This document shows positions 36,248-47,378 of a stretch of DNA of 64,000 bases, one piece after another; positions within the stretch are counted from its first letter, which is position 1; each line of letters opens with the position of its first letter. The notes beneath the pieces are model-generated. The model was given only the letters and a program-made list of their open reading frames with translations, searched no databases and was not told where the DNA came from. The DNA is from Anthonomus grandis grandis (lineage: Eukaryota > Arthropoda > Insecta > Coleoptera > Curculionidae), in the NCBI RefSeq assembly GCF_022605725.1, contig NC_065553.1:1612001-1676000 (forward strand). The letters run 5' to 3'. Position numbers and translations under genes: made by a program.

Positions 36248-36761
36248 TTTGTAAACTTTTGCAAATTAACTCTATTATTCTAACTCACATTATTATGCTA
36301 AAAACACTCATAAAAATACATCAATTTTATTAGTAAAATTTATGAAGTCTAGGTATTTATGAAACAGTTCTCAAATTATCCTAATAAAATGTACTAATTT
36401 ATTAACCAATACGCTAATAATTAATAATATTATCTAATAAGTTTATGAAACATAAATTGATAATGTAAACTAATATTACTAGATTTTTGCCAATAATATT
36501 GGACTAATATTTTTTATGAAACAGGCCCCTGGTCACTTTGTAGGGATAGACAACTTAGAATTACTTAAACCAATTAATAACACTAGACAATTAGATGCAT
36601 ATGAAAGTTTAGAAATATTCAGAAATTAAAAAAAAATTAACAGAGATAAAGGTTCAATCCCTTATATTCAATTATATACTTAGTTTAGTTAGTGCTTAAG
36701 AGTTATTAGTTATATTATTAATATATAAGGCCATTTGTAAGTAATTTTAGTTTAGTTTTAA

Positions 36762-36809
36762 TCTTCTCCCGAAGATGCTAACATCGTTAGCGAAACACGT
36801 GTCGAGAGT
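36762..36809 (+). ncRNA. Hammerhead-ribozyme-like motif at the PLE 3' end
   Basis: Order on the plus strand: stem I strand (CTTCTC, 36763-36768); core CCGAAGA (36769-36775; canonical CUGANGA has U where this copy has C); stem II GCTAAC-ATC-GTTAGC (36777-36791, 6 bp); GAAAC (36792-36796); short loop ACGT; GTC cleavage triplet (36801-36803); and GAGAG, which pairs back to CTTCTC. One extra base (T36776) sits between the core and stem II. Minimal hammerheads are known in Penelope-like elements (established knowledge), so location and structure agree. The C-for-U core change and the extra base make activity doubtful for this copy. Confidence 0.6.
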
Positions 36810-36990
36810 AAAAATAAAGAGTTTTGGTTCGTGGTAAAACTATCTCGGAATTTGAATTAAAAATTAAATTAAAGAAAATTTATATCAGGTAGCTGCAGAA
36901 AAAAAATTGTCTATTGTTTAGGGTGAAAATGTATTTAGAACCTTGGATAAATTAAAAAATTAGTTTCGTTAAAACAGTTAAGTTTCCTAC

Positions 36991-37203
36991 CGATTTGCCA
37001 TATCCCCCATTTTTAGCTGTACAATTCGGACTTTGCAGCCTACTGTAAACCCTTACAGATGGAGCATTATTCAGCCTTTCAAAGGCCCTTTCTTCGTCTT
37101 GAAAGTCGTCGTCGCCATTGTTTTGAGGAATTATGTCGGGATTCTTCTCTTCCAAACTATCGACGCTGTCGTTCATGTCTTTATTGAGAGGCTCCGTGCT
37201 GGC
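36991..37203 (-). CDS. Sidestep-family receptor, cytoplasmic exon 1
   Basis: This is a 213-base exon, phase 0 at both ends, with acceptor caatttag and donor TCG/gtagga. It encodes 71 residues beginning ASTEPLNKDMNDSVDSLEEK and ending in a Tyr- and Ser-containing stretch (VRVYSRLQSPNC, then KNGGYGKS). It is acidic and low in complexity, as expected for a receptor tail, with no recognised catalytic domain. The frame opens cleanly from the transmembrane exon and into the next cytoplasmic exon. The donor (gtagga) is weaker than the other donors in the gene, so some transcripts may read into the intron, but the phase match favours this site. Confidence 0.85.
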
Positions 37204-37272
37204 CTAAATTGTAAATAATTCATGAATTTTAACTTATGTTAATAAAAGACTAATTCTTGGATTCTTGTATAC

Positions 37273-37472
37273 CTTATCACTGTTGTTTCCCGCAACACAC
37301 CTTCGACCAGCAGAAGAGAGACCTCCATCGTCGAACTCTTTGTCGTCTCTATCGCCACCACCTCGAAGTCTGATTACTACGACTATTATGATGGCTAAGA
37401 GGATGAGGGCCGCCACGACTCCTATTAAGACTCCGAGTAACGGTGTGATTTGGAGTAAAACTGGTGTTGAAG
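37273..37472 (-). CDS. Sidestep-family receptor, transmembrane exon
   Basis: The acceptor is atttacag and the donor is gtatac after AAG. The exon starts in phase 1 (bases CT complete Ala) and ends in phase 0. The translation ASTPVLLQITPLLG leads into a long hydrophobic run (LIGVVAALILLAIIIVVVI), then RLRGGGDRDDKEFDDGG. This is a single-pass helix followed by a basic stop-transfer segment, so the protein is a type I membrane receptor with its C terminus inside the cell. The exon is separated from the next one by only 69 bases of intron, the one short intron in the visible gene. Confidence 0.9.
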
Positions 37473-37479
37473 CTGTAAA

Positions 37480-38220
37480 TATATCATATTCATTTATTTA
37501 CCTTATTTTATTGTTATGAACATAAATAGAAAAATTACAAAATATAAGCATTCAAGTAGCAAAATATATAGACGGCAGACGGCACCCAATATCCCTAATA
37601 TGCCACTTATTGACGAAACATATTGCAATATGCCTGGAATATCTCACGAATATGCCATATATCGTAAATGCAGAAGCAATATTCCTGGCATATATTTAAC
37701 AGATATGCAGCGAATATTCAATTTTCATATCTGTCAGATATTCCAGAGGCATAAGTTTTAAAATAAAATAAAACTTTTTTTTCTTTTTTGTAATAAATTA
37801 TATATTTATAGATTTAATTTTAAAAATTTCATTTGTGAAGGGTAGGACCTATATGTATTTCATTTTTGTAGTTAATCTACCACTTTAAAAATAAATTATT
37901 GTTTAGATATATTATTATATCTTTTGTTATTTTCTTCTGCTCCAATACAATTGATTTATTGAAATTTATTTAGCTAAAGCATCAGATCTCTCAGAAAAAT
38001 TTAAGTACCGATAATCGGTGACTGTCATCTGCCTTCATTATGACTTTATCATGCTCTGATTTACTATGTAAGGATTTATCTAATTCACTGGTTTTACTAT
38101 TTATTTATAAACTGTTTATTTTGCTTTAATTAATTACCAATATTGATATTTTTTTTTTAATAAAAAATACGAAGTTCAAGGTTATACTCACTAGCTTTAA
38201 TGCTATTATAGGTCGTAAAA
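37480..38220. other. Intronic DNA, nothing recognised
   Basis: AT-rich. A short stretch at 37590-37750 repeats AATATGCC/GGCATAT motifs in both orientations. No gene is supported. Confidence 0.4.
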
Positions 38221-38229
38221 CTACGATAG

Positions 38230-39460
38230 ACGGACCTGAAAACGATAATTGTAGTCAAAACACCTGAGAAACAAGAGAGGCGAAATGATGCCTGACTTCA
38301 TAAACAAAAAATAGACAAGCTGAAATAACAGAGAAAATAGATATAGAGAACTCCGGATGACGCAGTAAAGGACGAAATTAACGTTATACTCATTACGGAG
38401 AGTCCTGTTTCAATGTATCAATTCTTAGCCGTTTTGATACCGGAAGCAACCACAGAATCATAAGAGCCAATAAATATAAACGCACGCTTGGAAAGAAAAA
38501 AAAACAAATCGATAAAGCTGTTCGTCCAACAAAGATTCAGTTGAAAGACAAAATGAAAGAACACAATGTCCAAATTACCAGAAAACTAGACTCAATTATT
38601 GAAGATCTGAGAAATGTAGGTCTAAATGAGTTATCGGGAAAAATCACTAGCAGCATATAAGCAGCAGCGAAGAAAATGGGTTACACGGCAGCAAAAACTA
38701 ATAAGATACTCAGCAAGAGTACAAACGCACTCCCAGCAGAACGCAGAAAAATGGACAGAGATTCATTAGGATACCGAGAACTAAACAAACGAGTAAGAAA
38801 GGCGATTAAAAAAGACCTACGATCTCATAACAAAGGTCTTTCAAGTCTCATAACAAAAGCCAAGACAATATGATCCTGCGATCAAAAAGAAAAAAAGTGA
38901 AAGTTGCTCATATGCTAAATTAAGAATCAACAAGGACAAGTTGTAACAGATCACATCCCGTAACCAGGATTTTTATCAGTAACTTTATAAACAATCGGTA
39001 CCTAAGCCAAACTGTATAGACAAGGTAGTCGTAGTACTGAATGTGGGCGCCGAGGACATCTGTAAAGATGTGTAAAGATCTGTAGAGCTGACAATAGCAT
39101 TGAAGCAGATGAAAAACTGAAAAACCCCAGAAGAAGATCGTCTTATAACACAAATGGTGAAGAATGAGGGAACAACTTTGGAGAAAGCTCTGATCATCTT
39201 TCTTAAAAAATGCGTAAAAGAAAAATTCCTGACGCTTGGAGAAATGCTGAGAAATTCTCTTCAAAAAATGAGAACGAACCAAGATTGAAAACTATAGACC
39301 AATCAGTCTTCTGTCCGTTTTGTATACGTTTTTTACCAAAATCATATCCAACCCACTCATCAAAAAGTTCGATTTCTACCAGCCAATAGACCGAAGCGGC
39401 TATAGTACAAAGGATCACATTCAAACGGTACGTACTCTTATTGAGAAGAATGCACTCAAA
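38230..39460 (+). mobile_element. RTE-like LINE relic
   Basis: The plus strand reads LDSIIEDLRNVGLNELSGKI, DSLGYRELNKRVRKAIKKDL, then frames shifting through KQMKN-like, IPDAWRNAE-like and ENYRPISLLSVLY sequence (about 39290-39320), and SGYSTKDHIQTVRTLIEK at about 39400. This is the linker and fingers of an RTE-type reverse transcriptase. The palm with the YADD motif is missing, so the 3' part is lost. Confidence 0.75.
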
Positions 39461-39730
39461 TAAAGATTTTCATGTTATGAAGACAATGAAAGCATAAATG
39501 GGTTCTTTTATTTTCAATTGCCTATTTCATTGCCAACAATTCTTGTTAGTTCCACTACTTAGAAAAATAGATTATTTCTTTTAAGTAGTTAAAAAAACTT
39601 CAAATAAACAAATTAAACAAGCCCTTCTTAAATTCTATTCTAGTGTTTTTTAGTTTGTCCGTTAACATTAAAAAATGTTACCAAGGCAGTACCTCTTAAA
39701 CTACCATTATTATGTGATAGGAGAACTTCG

Positions 39731-40763
39731 AACATTGAACGGCTAGAATTAGCAAGGGGGGTGTTTTGTTTACGAACATATTCATCGATTCTTTGTTGTC
39801 AAGTTTACACGGACTTTCAAAAGACCAAATTTTCAACTATCAACACATATAATGTTAATTTAATTTTGTGATGTTAGATTTTGGATTAAAAATAAAAAGT
39901 AGAAATAGATTTATGTTATTCTAAGTGCAAAAATAACATCTTCAAAGCAAAAAACATTCTTATTCCTAAAATCGCTTCTAAAAAATTTAAAATGGAAACA
40001 TTGCAGGCAAAAGCTTACGGCATCTTGCAAAATTAAATAAATAAGTCATCTTGACAAACGGCTTTGTGTTAACAATCAGCATTTGTGAAGTTCTGTGTTT
40101 TTTCTTTAAATTCTGGTTGAAAAAGGAAAAAGGTTGAGTCATTTCAGTGTTTTGGTGAACTATTACGATTACTTCTGCCCTTTGTGCCGCACTATGGAAA
40201 AAGGCGATTTTAGCCGATTTTTCACAAGGAAATAGCGATATTGTCATAATATCATATCAAGGGGCAATCGTCGTCATAAACGTAGAATAATAAAAGCTTA
40301 TTAAGAAATTTATAATAAATATAAAATATTTAATTTCCATAAAAATGCTTCAAGTGCCAGAAAACGCATTAAGAGTTCATAAACGGTAATTCTGTTTATA
40401 ATTTAATGCAAAATCTATTAATAATAAATATTTATCATGTAAATATTATTTGATATATACTATCGAGCGGCGTTGCGATGTTGTTGCCTTTTTCTGTAAT
40501 ATACGTTATCTAAATTCTTTTAACTTTGAAGGTTGATTTCTTTATAGAGTTTTTTATCATATTTTATGAAAAAAAAATGCTTCATAGAGGAATAGTATTG
40601 TTTTGCGCCTGTCAAAATAAGTGAAAAATTTTTCTGATATTATGAAGTGTATTTTTGTTGCCATTTCTACATAACCATTTGGCATCATTGCATCAGAGAT
40701 GTTGCAAGTAAACAAACTGTCCATAGTTCCACGGCAATGCTAATTCTAGCCTTTCAATGTTCT
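39731..40763. mobile_element. About 1.03-kb inverted-repeat element, unclassified
   Basis: AACATTGAACGGCTAGAATT at 39731 recurs inverted at 40763 (AACATTGAAAGGCTAGAATT on the minus strand), and both continue with AGCA and a GTTTGTTTAC-type block within 50 bp. No transposase is visible between the ends. No target duplication could be fixed. Confidence 0.5.
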
Positions 40764-41760
40764 AAGTAAGAGAGTTATTTATCTAAGTTATGAAGGTTGT
40801 TATTTGTTGGTTGTTGGTTGTTATTTGTTATTGTTGTTGTTGGTTTTTCATTGGACCCTTGATATTTTTAAACATAACCCGTCATCATATTTCGTCATTT
40901 TAGTGCGATTTGTGCTATTTACAGTAACTTGAAAAATCAATCTTGCTGAAATATGGAATTAACTCGTGAACATTTTCGAGCAATTATTTTTTATAAGTAT
41001 ATTGACGAATTTAATTCTTTATACAGCAAAAAGTTACGATCCTACGATACTGATATAACGAATTTAATCGTAGCCAGGACGAACTCCGTGAAGATCGGCC
41101 AAAATCGTTTGTTGTACCAGAAAATATCGATGCTGTGCGTGAACTGATAAAAGAAGATACCATATGACATACCTTGAAATTGAGACATCTTTGTATGACA
41201 GTATCACTAACATACTGCATAAACATTTGTCTGTAAGAAAAATTTGTTCAGGGTGGATCCCGCATAACCTGACAGTCACCCAAAAGAAAGCTCGTGTTGA
41301 TTGGTGGAAGGAAATGTAGAAAAAATACGTTCAAGGTGTGTTTAACATCTACACAGGTGACGAATCATTGATCTATATTGTATATGAGTCTAAAACAAAA
41401 CAGCAATCAACTGAATATGTTCCAAGATATGAGTCAAATCCAACAAAAGTTGTTCGCGTAAGAAGCCCATCGAAACAAATGATTGCTTATTTCTTCGGCA
41501 TTACTGGTCACGTGGCGTTAGAAAAACGTAGAACGATTAATTCTGAATGATGCACGACCATTTGTTTGCCAGAAGTGATCGGAGAAATTCGAAAAAAAGT
41601 AGAAGAGAAAATAGTTCTTCATCATGACAAGGCGAGCTCTTATACATCGGCTCTAACAAAGGAATTTTTAACTGACCAAAAAACATCGAATTGATGGGTC
41701 ATCCGCCGCACAGACCTAATTTGGCTACTGACTTTTTTATTCCCGTATATCAAAGATATA

Positions 41761-44114
41761 CAGGGTGTTTCCTAACTACGGTACGAAACTATACAGGGTG
41801 AATCGTTAGGTCGTTTTATGAAAAAAAGTTCCTATGAACGTATGTCGGGAGTTGCTTTAATTCTGAGATAAAGGATGATGAAGGTTCAAAAAAATAACGG
41901 TATTTTAAAAATACTATAACTATCCTTAAACCTATTTGGTTGAAATTTGGTGCAGTTATTTAAAGTTATAAGACGCTTATTTAGCTGTAACTAGATTGAA
42001 ATTATTAGGTCCAGTGGCGTGCCAGTGGGCACCACATGCTTATTGTTGAGAAAAAAACAAGGCCAATAATTGTTTTGCAGCTTTTTATTTATTTTTGTAT
42101 TTAAGCAACTAAAAATACAACTTTTTCGTATCTTATATTATCTTCATATCTGGCTTTGTTTTCGAAAAAAAAATTAAAGTATCTTTAACTCATTCTAAAA
42201 ATTATCCATGGACGACAACATGAAATAAAAACCAATTAATTCGATAAACAATTTCGACTTTAAAGTAAATGAGCAAAATGCCCACCTTCTGATAAAATAT
42301 ACGACTGCAAACGATTTGTCATTGAGTGTCTGACACGCTCAAAAATACCTGCAGTATCCCTTAGGATATTGCAATTGACAATTATCCGATTCCTCAAGTC
42401 ATTCACATCTAGAACATGATTTTTATAAACAAGAGCCTTCAGATGGCCCTAAAAATAGTAATCCAGGGGATTCATATCAGGACTGCGAGCCGACCAATTT
42501 TGAGGTCCTGCACGTCCAATCCACCAATTAGGGTAGATGACGTCGAGATGCTGACGAACAAGAATACTGAAATGAGCTGGAGCCCCGTCGTGCATAAACC
42601 ACATGTTGACTCTTACATGTAGAGGCACTTCTTCTAATAAAGTGGGTACATGGTGTTGCCAGAAATCCGTGTAGGATTCACCTTTTAATCTTGCCGGTAA
42701 AAAAATGGGCCAACTAAGGTAGTCACCAATAATTCCTATCCAAACGTTCAGCGAAAATTGTTGCTGAAAATGAGTTTCTCTAATAACGTGGGGATTTTCG
42801 TCGGCCCAAAAATGATCATTGTGCAATCAAGTTCATAATAGCATCTCTTGAAAAATTTGCCTCGTCCGTAAATAAAATATTTGGTATGAAATTATTATTG
42901 TGTGCCATCGTATGAATCAACCACCTACAAAATATTAATCTTGGATGAAAATCCCGAGGCAGTAGAGGTTGTACACGCTGTATGTGATATGGATGCAGGA
43001 GGTTTCTTTTTAGAACTTTCCAAACGGTTTTTGAACTGACTTCAAGCTGCAGTGCAATCTTCCTGATACTATTGGAAGGATCTTCTTCTATCGCATCAAG
43101 TATAGCTTCTTACAGTTCAGGCGTTGTTATAGTTTCTGGTCTTCCACCACCCATGTTTTTATTAAAACTCCCAGTTTCACATAATCTTGCATGTAGTTTT
43201 CTAAATGTTTTTGCACATGGAATTACTCTGTTCGGATATCCGTCCTGGTAAATTCTGCGTGCTTCTTCCGCATTTCCATTTGCTAATCCATAAATAAAGT
43301 GCATGTTGGTCATTTCATGGTTAGTAAAATTATTCATGATGGAGTAATGAATCACTGCTAATTGACAGCTGAATTTTACTTATAGCAATTCTATCACTGT
43401 CAGCTGGTCTCCAAAGCAGGTAGGTACAAAGGAGGTACTTGAATGGACTTGCAAATTATTTGTCATAAGAAGCAATGTATTTGTTATTTTGTTGTATTTC
43501 AAAAATCTAATAATAAAAATCGTAGAAGTTGAATGTTTATTATCATAGTAAACAAGACACAAGAGACCAAAAAGTCGTGCATTGGAGGGTGGACATTTTG
43601 CTCATGTACTTTAACGTCGAAATTATTTATCGAATTAATTGGTTTTTATTTCATGTTGTCGTCCATGAATAATTTTTAGAATGAGTTAAAGATACTTAAC
43701 ATTTTTTTTCTCGAAAACAAAGCCAGATAATAAGATAAGATACAAAAAAGTTGTATTTTTAGTTGCTTAAATACAAAAATAAATAAAAAGCTGCAAAACA
43801 ATTAATTATTGGCCTTGTTTTTTTCTCAACAATAAGCATGTGGTGCCCACTGACACGCCACTGGACCTAATAATTTCAATCTAGTTACAGCTAAATAAGC
43901 GTCTTATAACTTCAAATAACAGCACCAAATTTCAACCAAATCGGTTTAAGGATAGTTATAGTATTTTTAAAATACCGTTATTTTTTTGAACCTTTATCGC
44001 CCTGTATCTCAGAAACAAAGCAACTCCCGACATAAGTTCATAGGAACTTTTTTTCATAAAACGACCTAATGATTCACCCTGAATAGTTTCGTACCGTAGT
44101 TAGGAAACACCCTA
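41761..44114 (-). mobile_element. DD41D Tc1/mariner element with about 530-bp inverted repeats
   Basis: The termini are CAGGGTGTTTCC (left) and TAGGGTGTTTCC (right, complement), flanked by TA (41759-41760 and 44115-44116). The inverted repeats run about 41761-42290 and 43590-44114 and are highly similar throughout. They include the end of the transposase frame. The insertion splits an older mariner at 'KDI/LRGQ'. Confidence 0.88.
42258..43355 (-). pseudogene. DD41D mariner transposase, lightly broken
   Basis: It starts MIHYSIMNNFTNHEMTNMHF with a helix-turn-helix region (ANGNAEEARRIYQDGYPNR), a stop after RPETITTPEL (about 43110), and a second helix-turn-helix (SNSIRKIALQLEVSSKTVW). The catalytic residues follow: Asp in LFTDEANF, Asp in WFMHDGAPAHF and Asp in NPLDYYFW. 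Forty-one residues separate the last two Asp, so the spacing is DD41D, as in rosa/Visitor-type mariners and not the DD34D of classical mariner. The end (SEGGHFAHLL then stop) lies inside the left inverted repeat. At least one stop and one frameshift (near 42830) are present. Confidence 0.83.
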
Positions 44115-44460
44115 TATTACGTGGTCAACGATTTTCGACACCCGAAGAAGAGATTTTTGGATTCAAACCGCATGTTTTTGAGTTACCTCAATCGGAACGA
44201 AAAATTCGTTTTCGATTCAAACGCATGTAAGTATGGAGAATATTTTTAAAAACAATAAAACCAATTTCGATTGTAAATATTTGTGTTTTCATTATTTGTC
44301 CAGAAATATACATATCTCTAGCTACTTGTTAAAATATTACGCAGCCAGTTACGGATACCACCACCAATGTAAACCACCTCGTTGTAAGTCGACCAAAAAT
44401 ACTTCTAATTGATTAATCTTTTGCCCCATGCCGAACATTTGCCATAGCAGTACGTCTTAC

Positions 44461-44775
44461 CCCTGTTCGTCCGCATTTTATTATTCGAAGCATAAATAAT
44501 GGTCGCATCACTGGCAACCGAATGCAAATCAATAGACCTCACGAACAATAAAAGGTCCTTGTGCTCAGAACTAAGACCGGAATAATTGATATCCTCTGGA
44601 TCTTCTGAAGTTGCGGTGCCAAGTAACATTCTGGTGTTGGCATCGTAGATTTGCAGTAGGTACGTGTTACCCGATGTGAGACTCATCATTTTTGTCACTT
44701 GGCATTTTATGCGGAGAAAATGGGGATAGTGTTGGTGAACGGTGCAGTTTTCTGGAGGTACTGGCCTGGATGGTG
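44461..44775 (-). CDS. Sidestep-family receptor, second membrane-proximal extracellular exon
   Basis: This is a phase 1/phase 1 exon of 315 bases, with acceptor ttctcag and donor gtaaga. Joining the upstream G to CA gives Ala and the protein continues APSRPVPPENCTVHQHYP. It then has a Cys-containing strand (FLRIKCQV), a YLLQIYDANTRMLLG strand and ends NNKMRTNR. The layout (Pro-rich linker, paired Cys, beta strands) resembles a further FnIII-like module between the FnIII domain and the membrane. The end NKMRTNR joins directly to ASTPVLLQ before the transmembrane helix in the next exon. The open frame running on past the donor to a stop at 44405 is intron read-through, not coding. The domain assignment of this exon is weaker than its exon status. 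Confidence 0.85.
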
Positions 44776-44829
44776 CTGAGAAAAATGTTTTGGTTTTTAT
44801 TAGACATTTTTTTCGAAGTCATTATTTAT

Positions 44830-46060
44830 TCCAAGCTAGTTTAACTGTTGGCATAAAAGAACAAAAATTTTTATTAAAAACACTTGAATTTAGCAGAAAA
44901 AGAAATTAGAAAATTGTTAAATTATTAATATCACATTAATTACGTTAATTAGAATAAAATAGAAGTTTATTGGCAGTCCTGGTAATACTCCTCAGAGTCG
45001 TAAACTGTACAGTTCAGTAATTATCTTTTTTAGTTAATTTCGTCAATATTTCTAACATGCTAGAGCAGAGACTTGTGCCACTCAGGATCACTAACTAATT
45101 TTGATAACTAAGTGGCTGTTGGTTATTGTCCTTGTGCCTAATAGGATAATCGTACATTCATGGAATTAAAGCAAAGACTGGTATTATTCATTTATAGTAG
45201 CAGGAATACACAATCGTGTTTGAGAACTCAATCAGATAAAATCATGCGAAAACTTTGTGCAAGGAGAATGTTAAAGCGTTTTCTAAAAATTATTGTTTCG
45301 TCCTCAATCTAACCACTTTTGAATCCAATCGAAAGTAATGTACTTGATTGCCAGAAAAGGGCGAAAACTGATCGTTAGCATTGCCTTTGTAGAACAGGAA
45401 CGAATGTATCAATAGCGTTGGATGTGAGCTTAACTGGAACATCAATACCACCAACTTTCTATTCTGGACCTCAACTGCAATCAATTGAAGCCTAGACAAT
45501 AAATGTGTGAAGAACGCCTTTCATACTAAACTGTATCAGCCTGGAAAAGATATATTTTTGTTTTTTTAGGCAGTATTTGTTTCTAGAACTCAACTGTCTG
45601 GAAAAATTAACGTACTTCTTCCAGGCAATTAAAGCCTAGAAAAAGTCTTGACAGTAATTGCTTGAAGAAAACATCTCACTGGTTGGAAAAGATATAAAAT
45701 ATTTCTTCTAGGCAGTTGAAACCCAAGAAGCAAATTTGTTTCTGGACCTCAATATTCGGCTGATACAAGTGGGAGTAAATTTCTAGAAAAAAAATTTTGA
45801 GTCTAGCAGATGTCCAATCAAGTTCTTTAAACAATACCGAATTATGTCCAATATCCTTGGGTTAGCCCTAATAATTGATTTAGCAAAAACGAAATTAATC
45901 CATAACGGACTCCATATTCCGAATAAGGTTATGTTACACCATAACCTCATATACCTATAAACTCCAATACTGATAACATCCCATTACCAGTGTGAGCAAA
46001 TTTTAAAGCCAAGGAAGAGAGAAAGCAATATCAAAAATAATGTTAATTTGGCATAAGTCT
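44830..46060. other. Intronic DNA with diverged palindromic-core repeats
   Basis: At 45440-45740 there are several diverged copies of the dispersed repeat (CTGTCTGGAAAAATT, TTCTTCCAGGCAATT, TTCTTCTAGGCAGTTGAA). The remainder shows nothing recognisable. Confidence 0.5.
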
Positions 46061-46459
46061 ATCTCGTAGTGGAAAACTCGATGATGCGCATGAGTAATAT
46101 TGTGATTTCCTATTGGCTGAGCATACCCTTTCCCCATCATCCCAAAACGAGAATTATCGATCGTTCAAACTTTGACCAATCAACGGTAAGTCATGCGCAG
46201 ATCGCCAAATTCCACCGTGAAATAGATTTATGCGTTATAGCTTGGTCCTCTAATATACCTTTCTTTCTTGGCTTCACTTTTGTAGCGATGTTACCAGTAT
46301 TGAGTTTATATGTAAATGCTTAACCTTAAGTGGAATATATAAGAAACAGTTTGAAGAGAGCAGACGTTCAGTAGCGGTTATAAAAGAAGCCCAGACCGAG
46401 AAATCTCATTGTATGCTATTATATTAATTATTGTAAGACCTTTGACTGAAATATTAATC

Positions 46460-47260
46460 TATTGGAAATCTACAAGGTATTGTTACAAGAAGGTAAAGAG
46501 TTCCAGAGGAATTTTCCTTTTCAAGGAGGTTCTTTATCACCGAAATGGTTCTATCTAGCATTAAATTAATTAACTAGCATACAGGCTCGCTGCAAGTAAC
46601 AATCACAAGTTAACTCACCTGTTGTACATTGATCATTTGAAACTTTAGGAGAAAATCAGAGCGAACTATACTCTTAAATTAACAACGGTGACATATGCGT
46701 GTCATTTAACCTCGATAAATGCGTTATAAACATCAAGAAAGGCATCGTAGAGAACCAAATAGACCAGTTTTAGGATATTGAAAATCTCCAACAAGAAGAT
46801 ACCACACACAACTTAAGAGAAATTTAAAAAGAGAGTAGTCGAGTTTTAAATACCAAACTTTCTGTCAAAAATCAAACGCTGATACTGATCTAAATAAGGT
46901 AAACAGAATAATACGTTATTATACGCATGCTGACCAAGTTTCGATGTCTACACACGAATGCATGTATAAAAAGGCTTTATCTGTTTTACTCCATATCTAC
47001 AGGTTATGCAAAACCCAAGAGCAAAGTCTGAGACAATGAAGACCGAAGGTGTACACCTGTAAATCTGTAATACAGAGATCTCAGTGATTTAATATCAATA
47101 TAGTCTCATAAGAACGAGCTCCATGGACGGAACAAGAGTCTACAGCCGTATAATGTTAACAAACGTCTTCGTTAGCATGACATAGAACTGGTTACCTCTA
47201 CCCAGAGACCGAGGGTTTATTTACAGTCAAGAGCCATATTTACATCTGTTATAATTAAAA
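46460..47260 (+). mobile_element. R4/Dong-like LINE relic
   Basis: Pieces in order: FPFQGGSLSPKWFYLALN (the 'QGxxLSPLWF' motif), SPVVH, ICVSFNLDKC, KKGIVENQID, NLQQEDTTHNLR and MTKFRCLHTNACIKRLYL. The 'DKC' and 'TKFRxHHPxxCIERLYL' wording is typical of R4/Dong-type elements. Many stops are present. It directly precedes the RIIa gene's 3' end, which is on the opposite strand. Confidence 0.65.
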
Positions 47261-47378
47261 TTTCCTGTATCGCCCAAGATTTCCATTGAAAAAAAATGTG
47301 CTAGTGAAGTTAATTTATTAATAAAAAGAAAAAACCTCTTTTCCTAAAATTATAACATAATATGCCATTATATTAACA

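Larger units (their letters stand above)
33078..36529. mobile_element. PIF/Harbinger DNA transposon, complete, inserted in a Penelope-like element
   Basis: The element carries convergent Myb-like and transposase genes. Its ends are inverted: the left end reads (G)ACCTGTTTCATAAA and the reverse complement of the right end reads GGCCTGTTTCATAAA. The host sequence is the GIY-YIG region of a Penelope-like element: the frame ending in TTACTGG at 33077 resumes with TCACTTTG at 36533. TGG is present on both sides (33075-33077 and 36530-36532), a 3-bp duplication of the length usual for Harbinger, although the usual motif is TWA. A CTGG duplication is also possible. The uninterrupted site is visible in the second Penelope copy (minus strand, about 25900-25960), which has a single TGG. 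Confidence 0.88.
29690..36850 (+). mobile_element. Penelope-like retroelement (PLE), degraded and split by two later insertions
   Basis: Three coding segments survive. At 29714-30210 is the N-terminal region (KSLKVAPVLNCKKNLEEIIVSVES, then after stops a 'PKLYCFSKIHKPGN' motif). At 31905-32810 is the reverse transcriptase (NEILVSFD, LFPSIPILQTLEYV, EQLEGTAMGN, then LRYVDNVFAVF, where the catalytic YVDD has become YVDN). At 32804-33060 and 36533-36630 is the GIY-YIG endonuclease (GIYEINCNDCDKKYIGQTRRS, interrupted by the Harbinger element, then continuing FVGIDNLELLKP). A LINE interrupts the element at about 30220-31890. Several in-frame stops make it inactive. The 3' end (36690-36850) carries a hammerhead-like motif. 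PLEs lack LTR-retrotransposon integrases and use GIY-YIG nucleases (family knowledge). Confidence 0.87.
40953..44260 (+). mobile_element. Irritans-type mariner relic, split by a second mariner
   Basis: The frame starts MELTREHFRAIIFYKY, loses an internal segment, then continues with a DAVRELIKEDT piece, RVDWWKEM, TGDESLIYI (first catalytic Asp), KVVRVRSPSKQMIAYFFGITGHVAL, RRTINSE, HHDKASS (second Asp) and PNLATDFF. After the insertion it resumes RGQRFSTPEEEIFGF near 44125. These motifs are those of irritans-subfamily mariners, the group of the SETMAR transposase domain. Stops and frameshifts abolish function. Confidence 0.85.

Noticed and set aside
44405..44460. Extension of the extracellular exon to the stop at 44405
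   Set aside because: A strong gtaaga donor at 44460 joins in phase to the transmembrane exon; the extra residues are intron.
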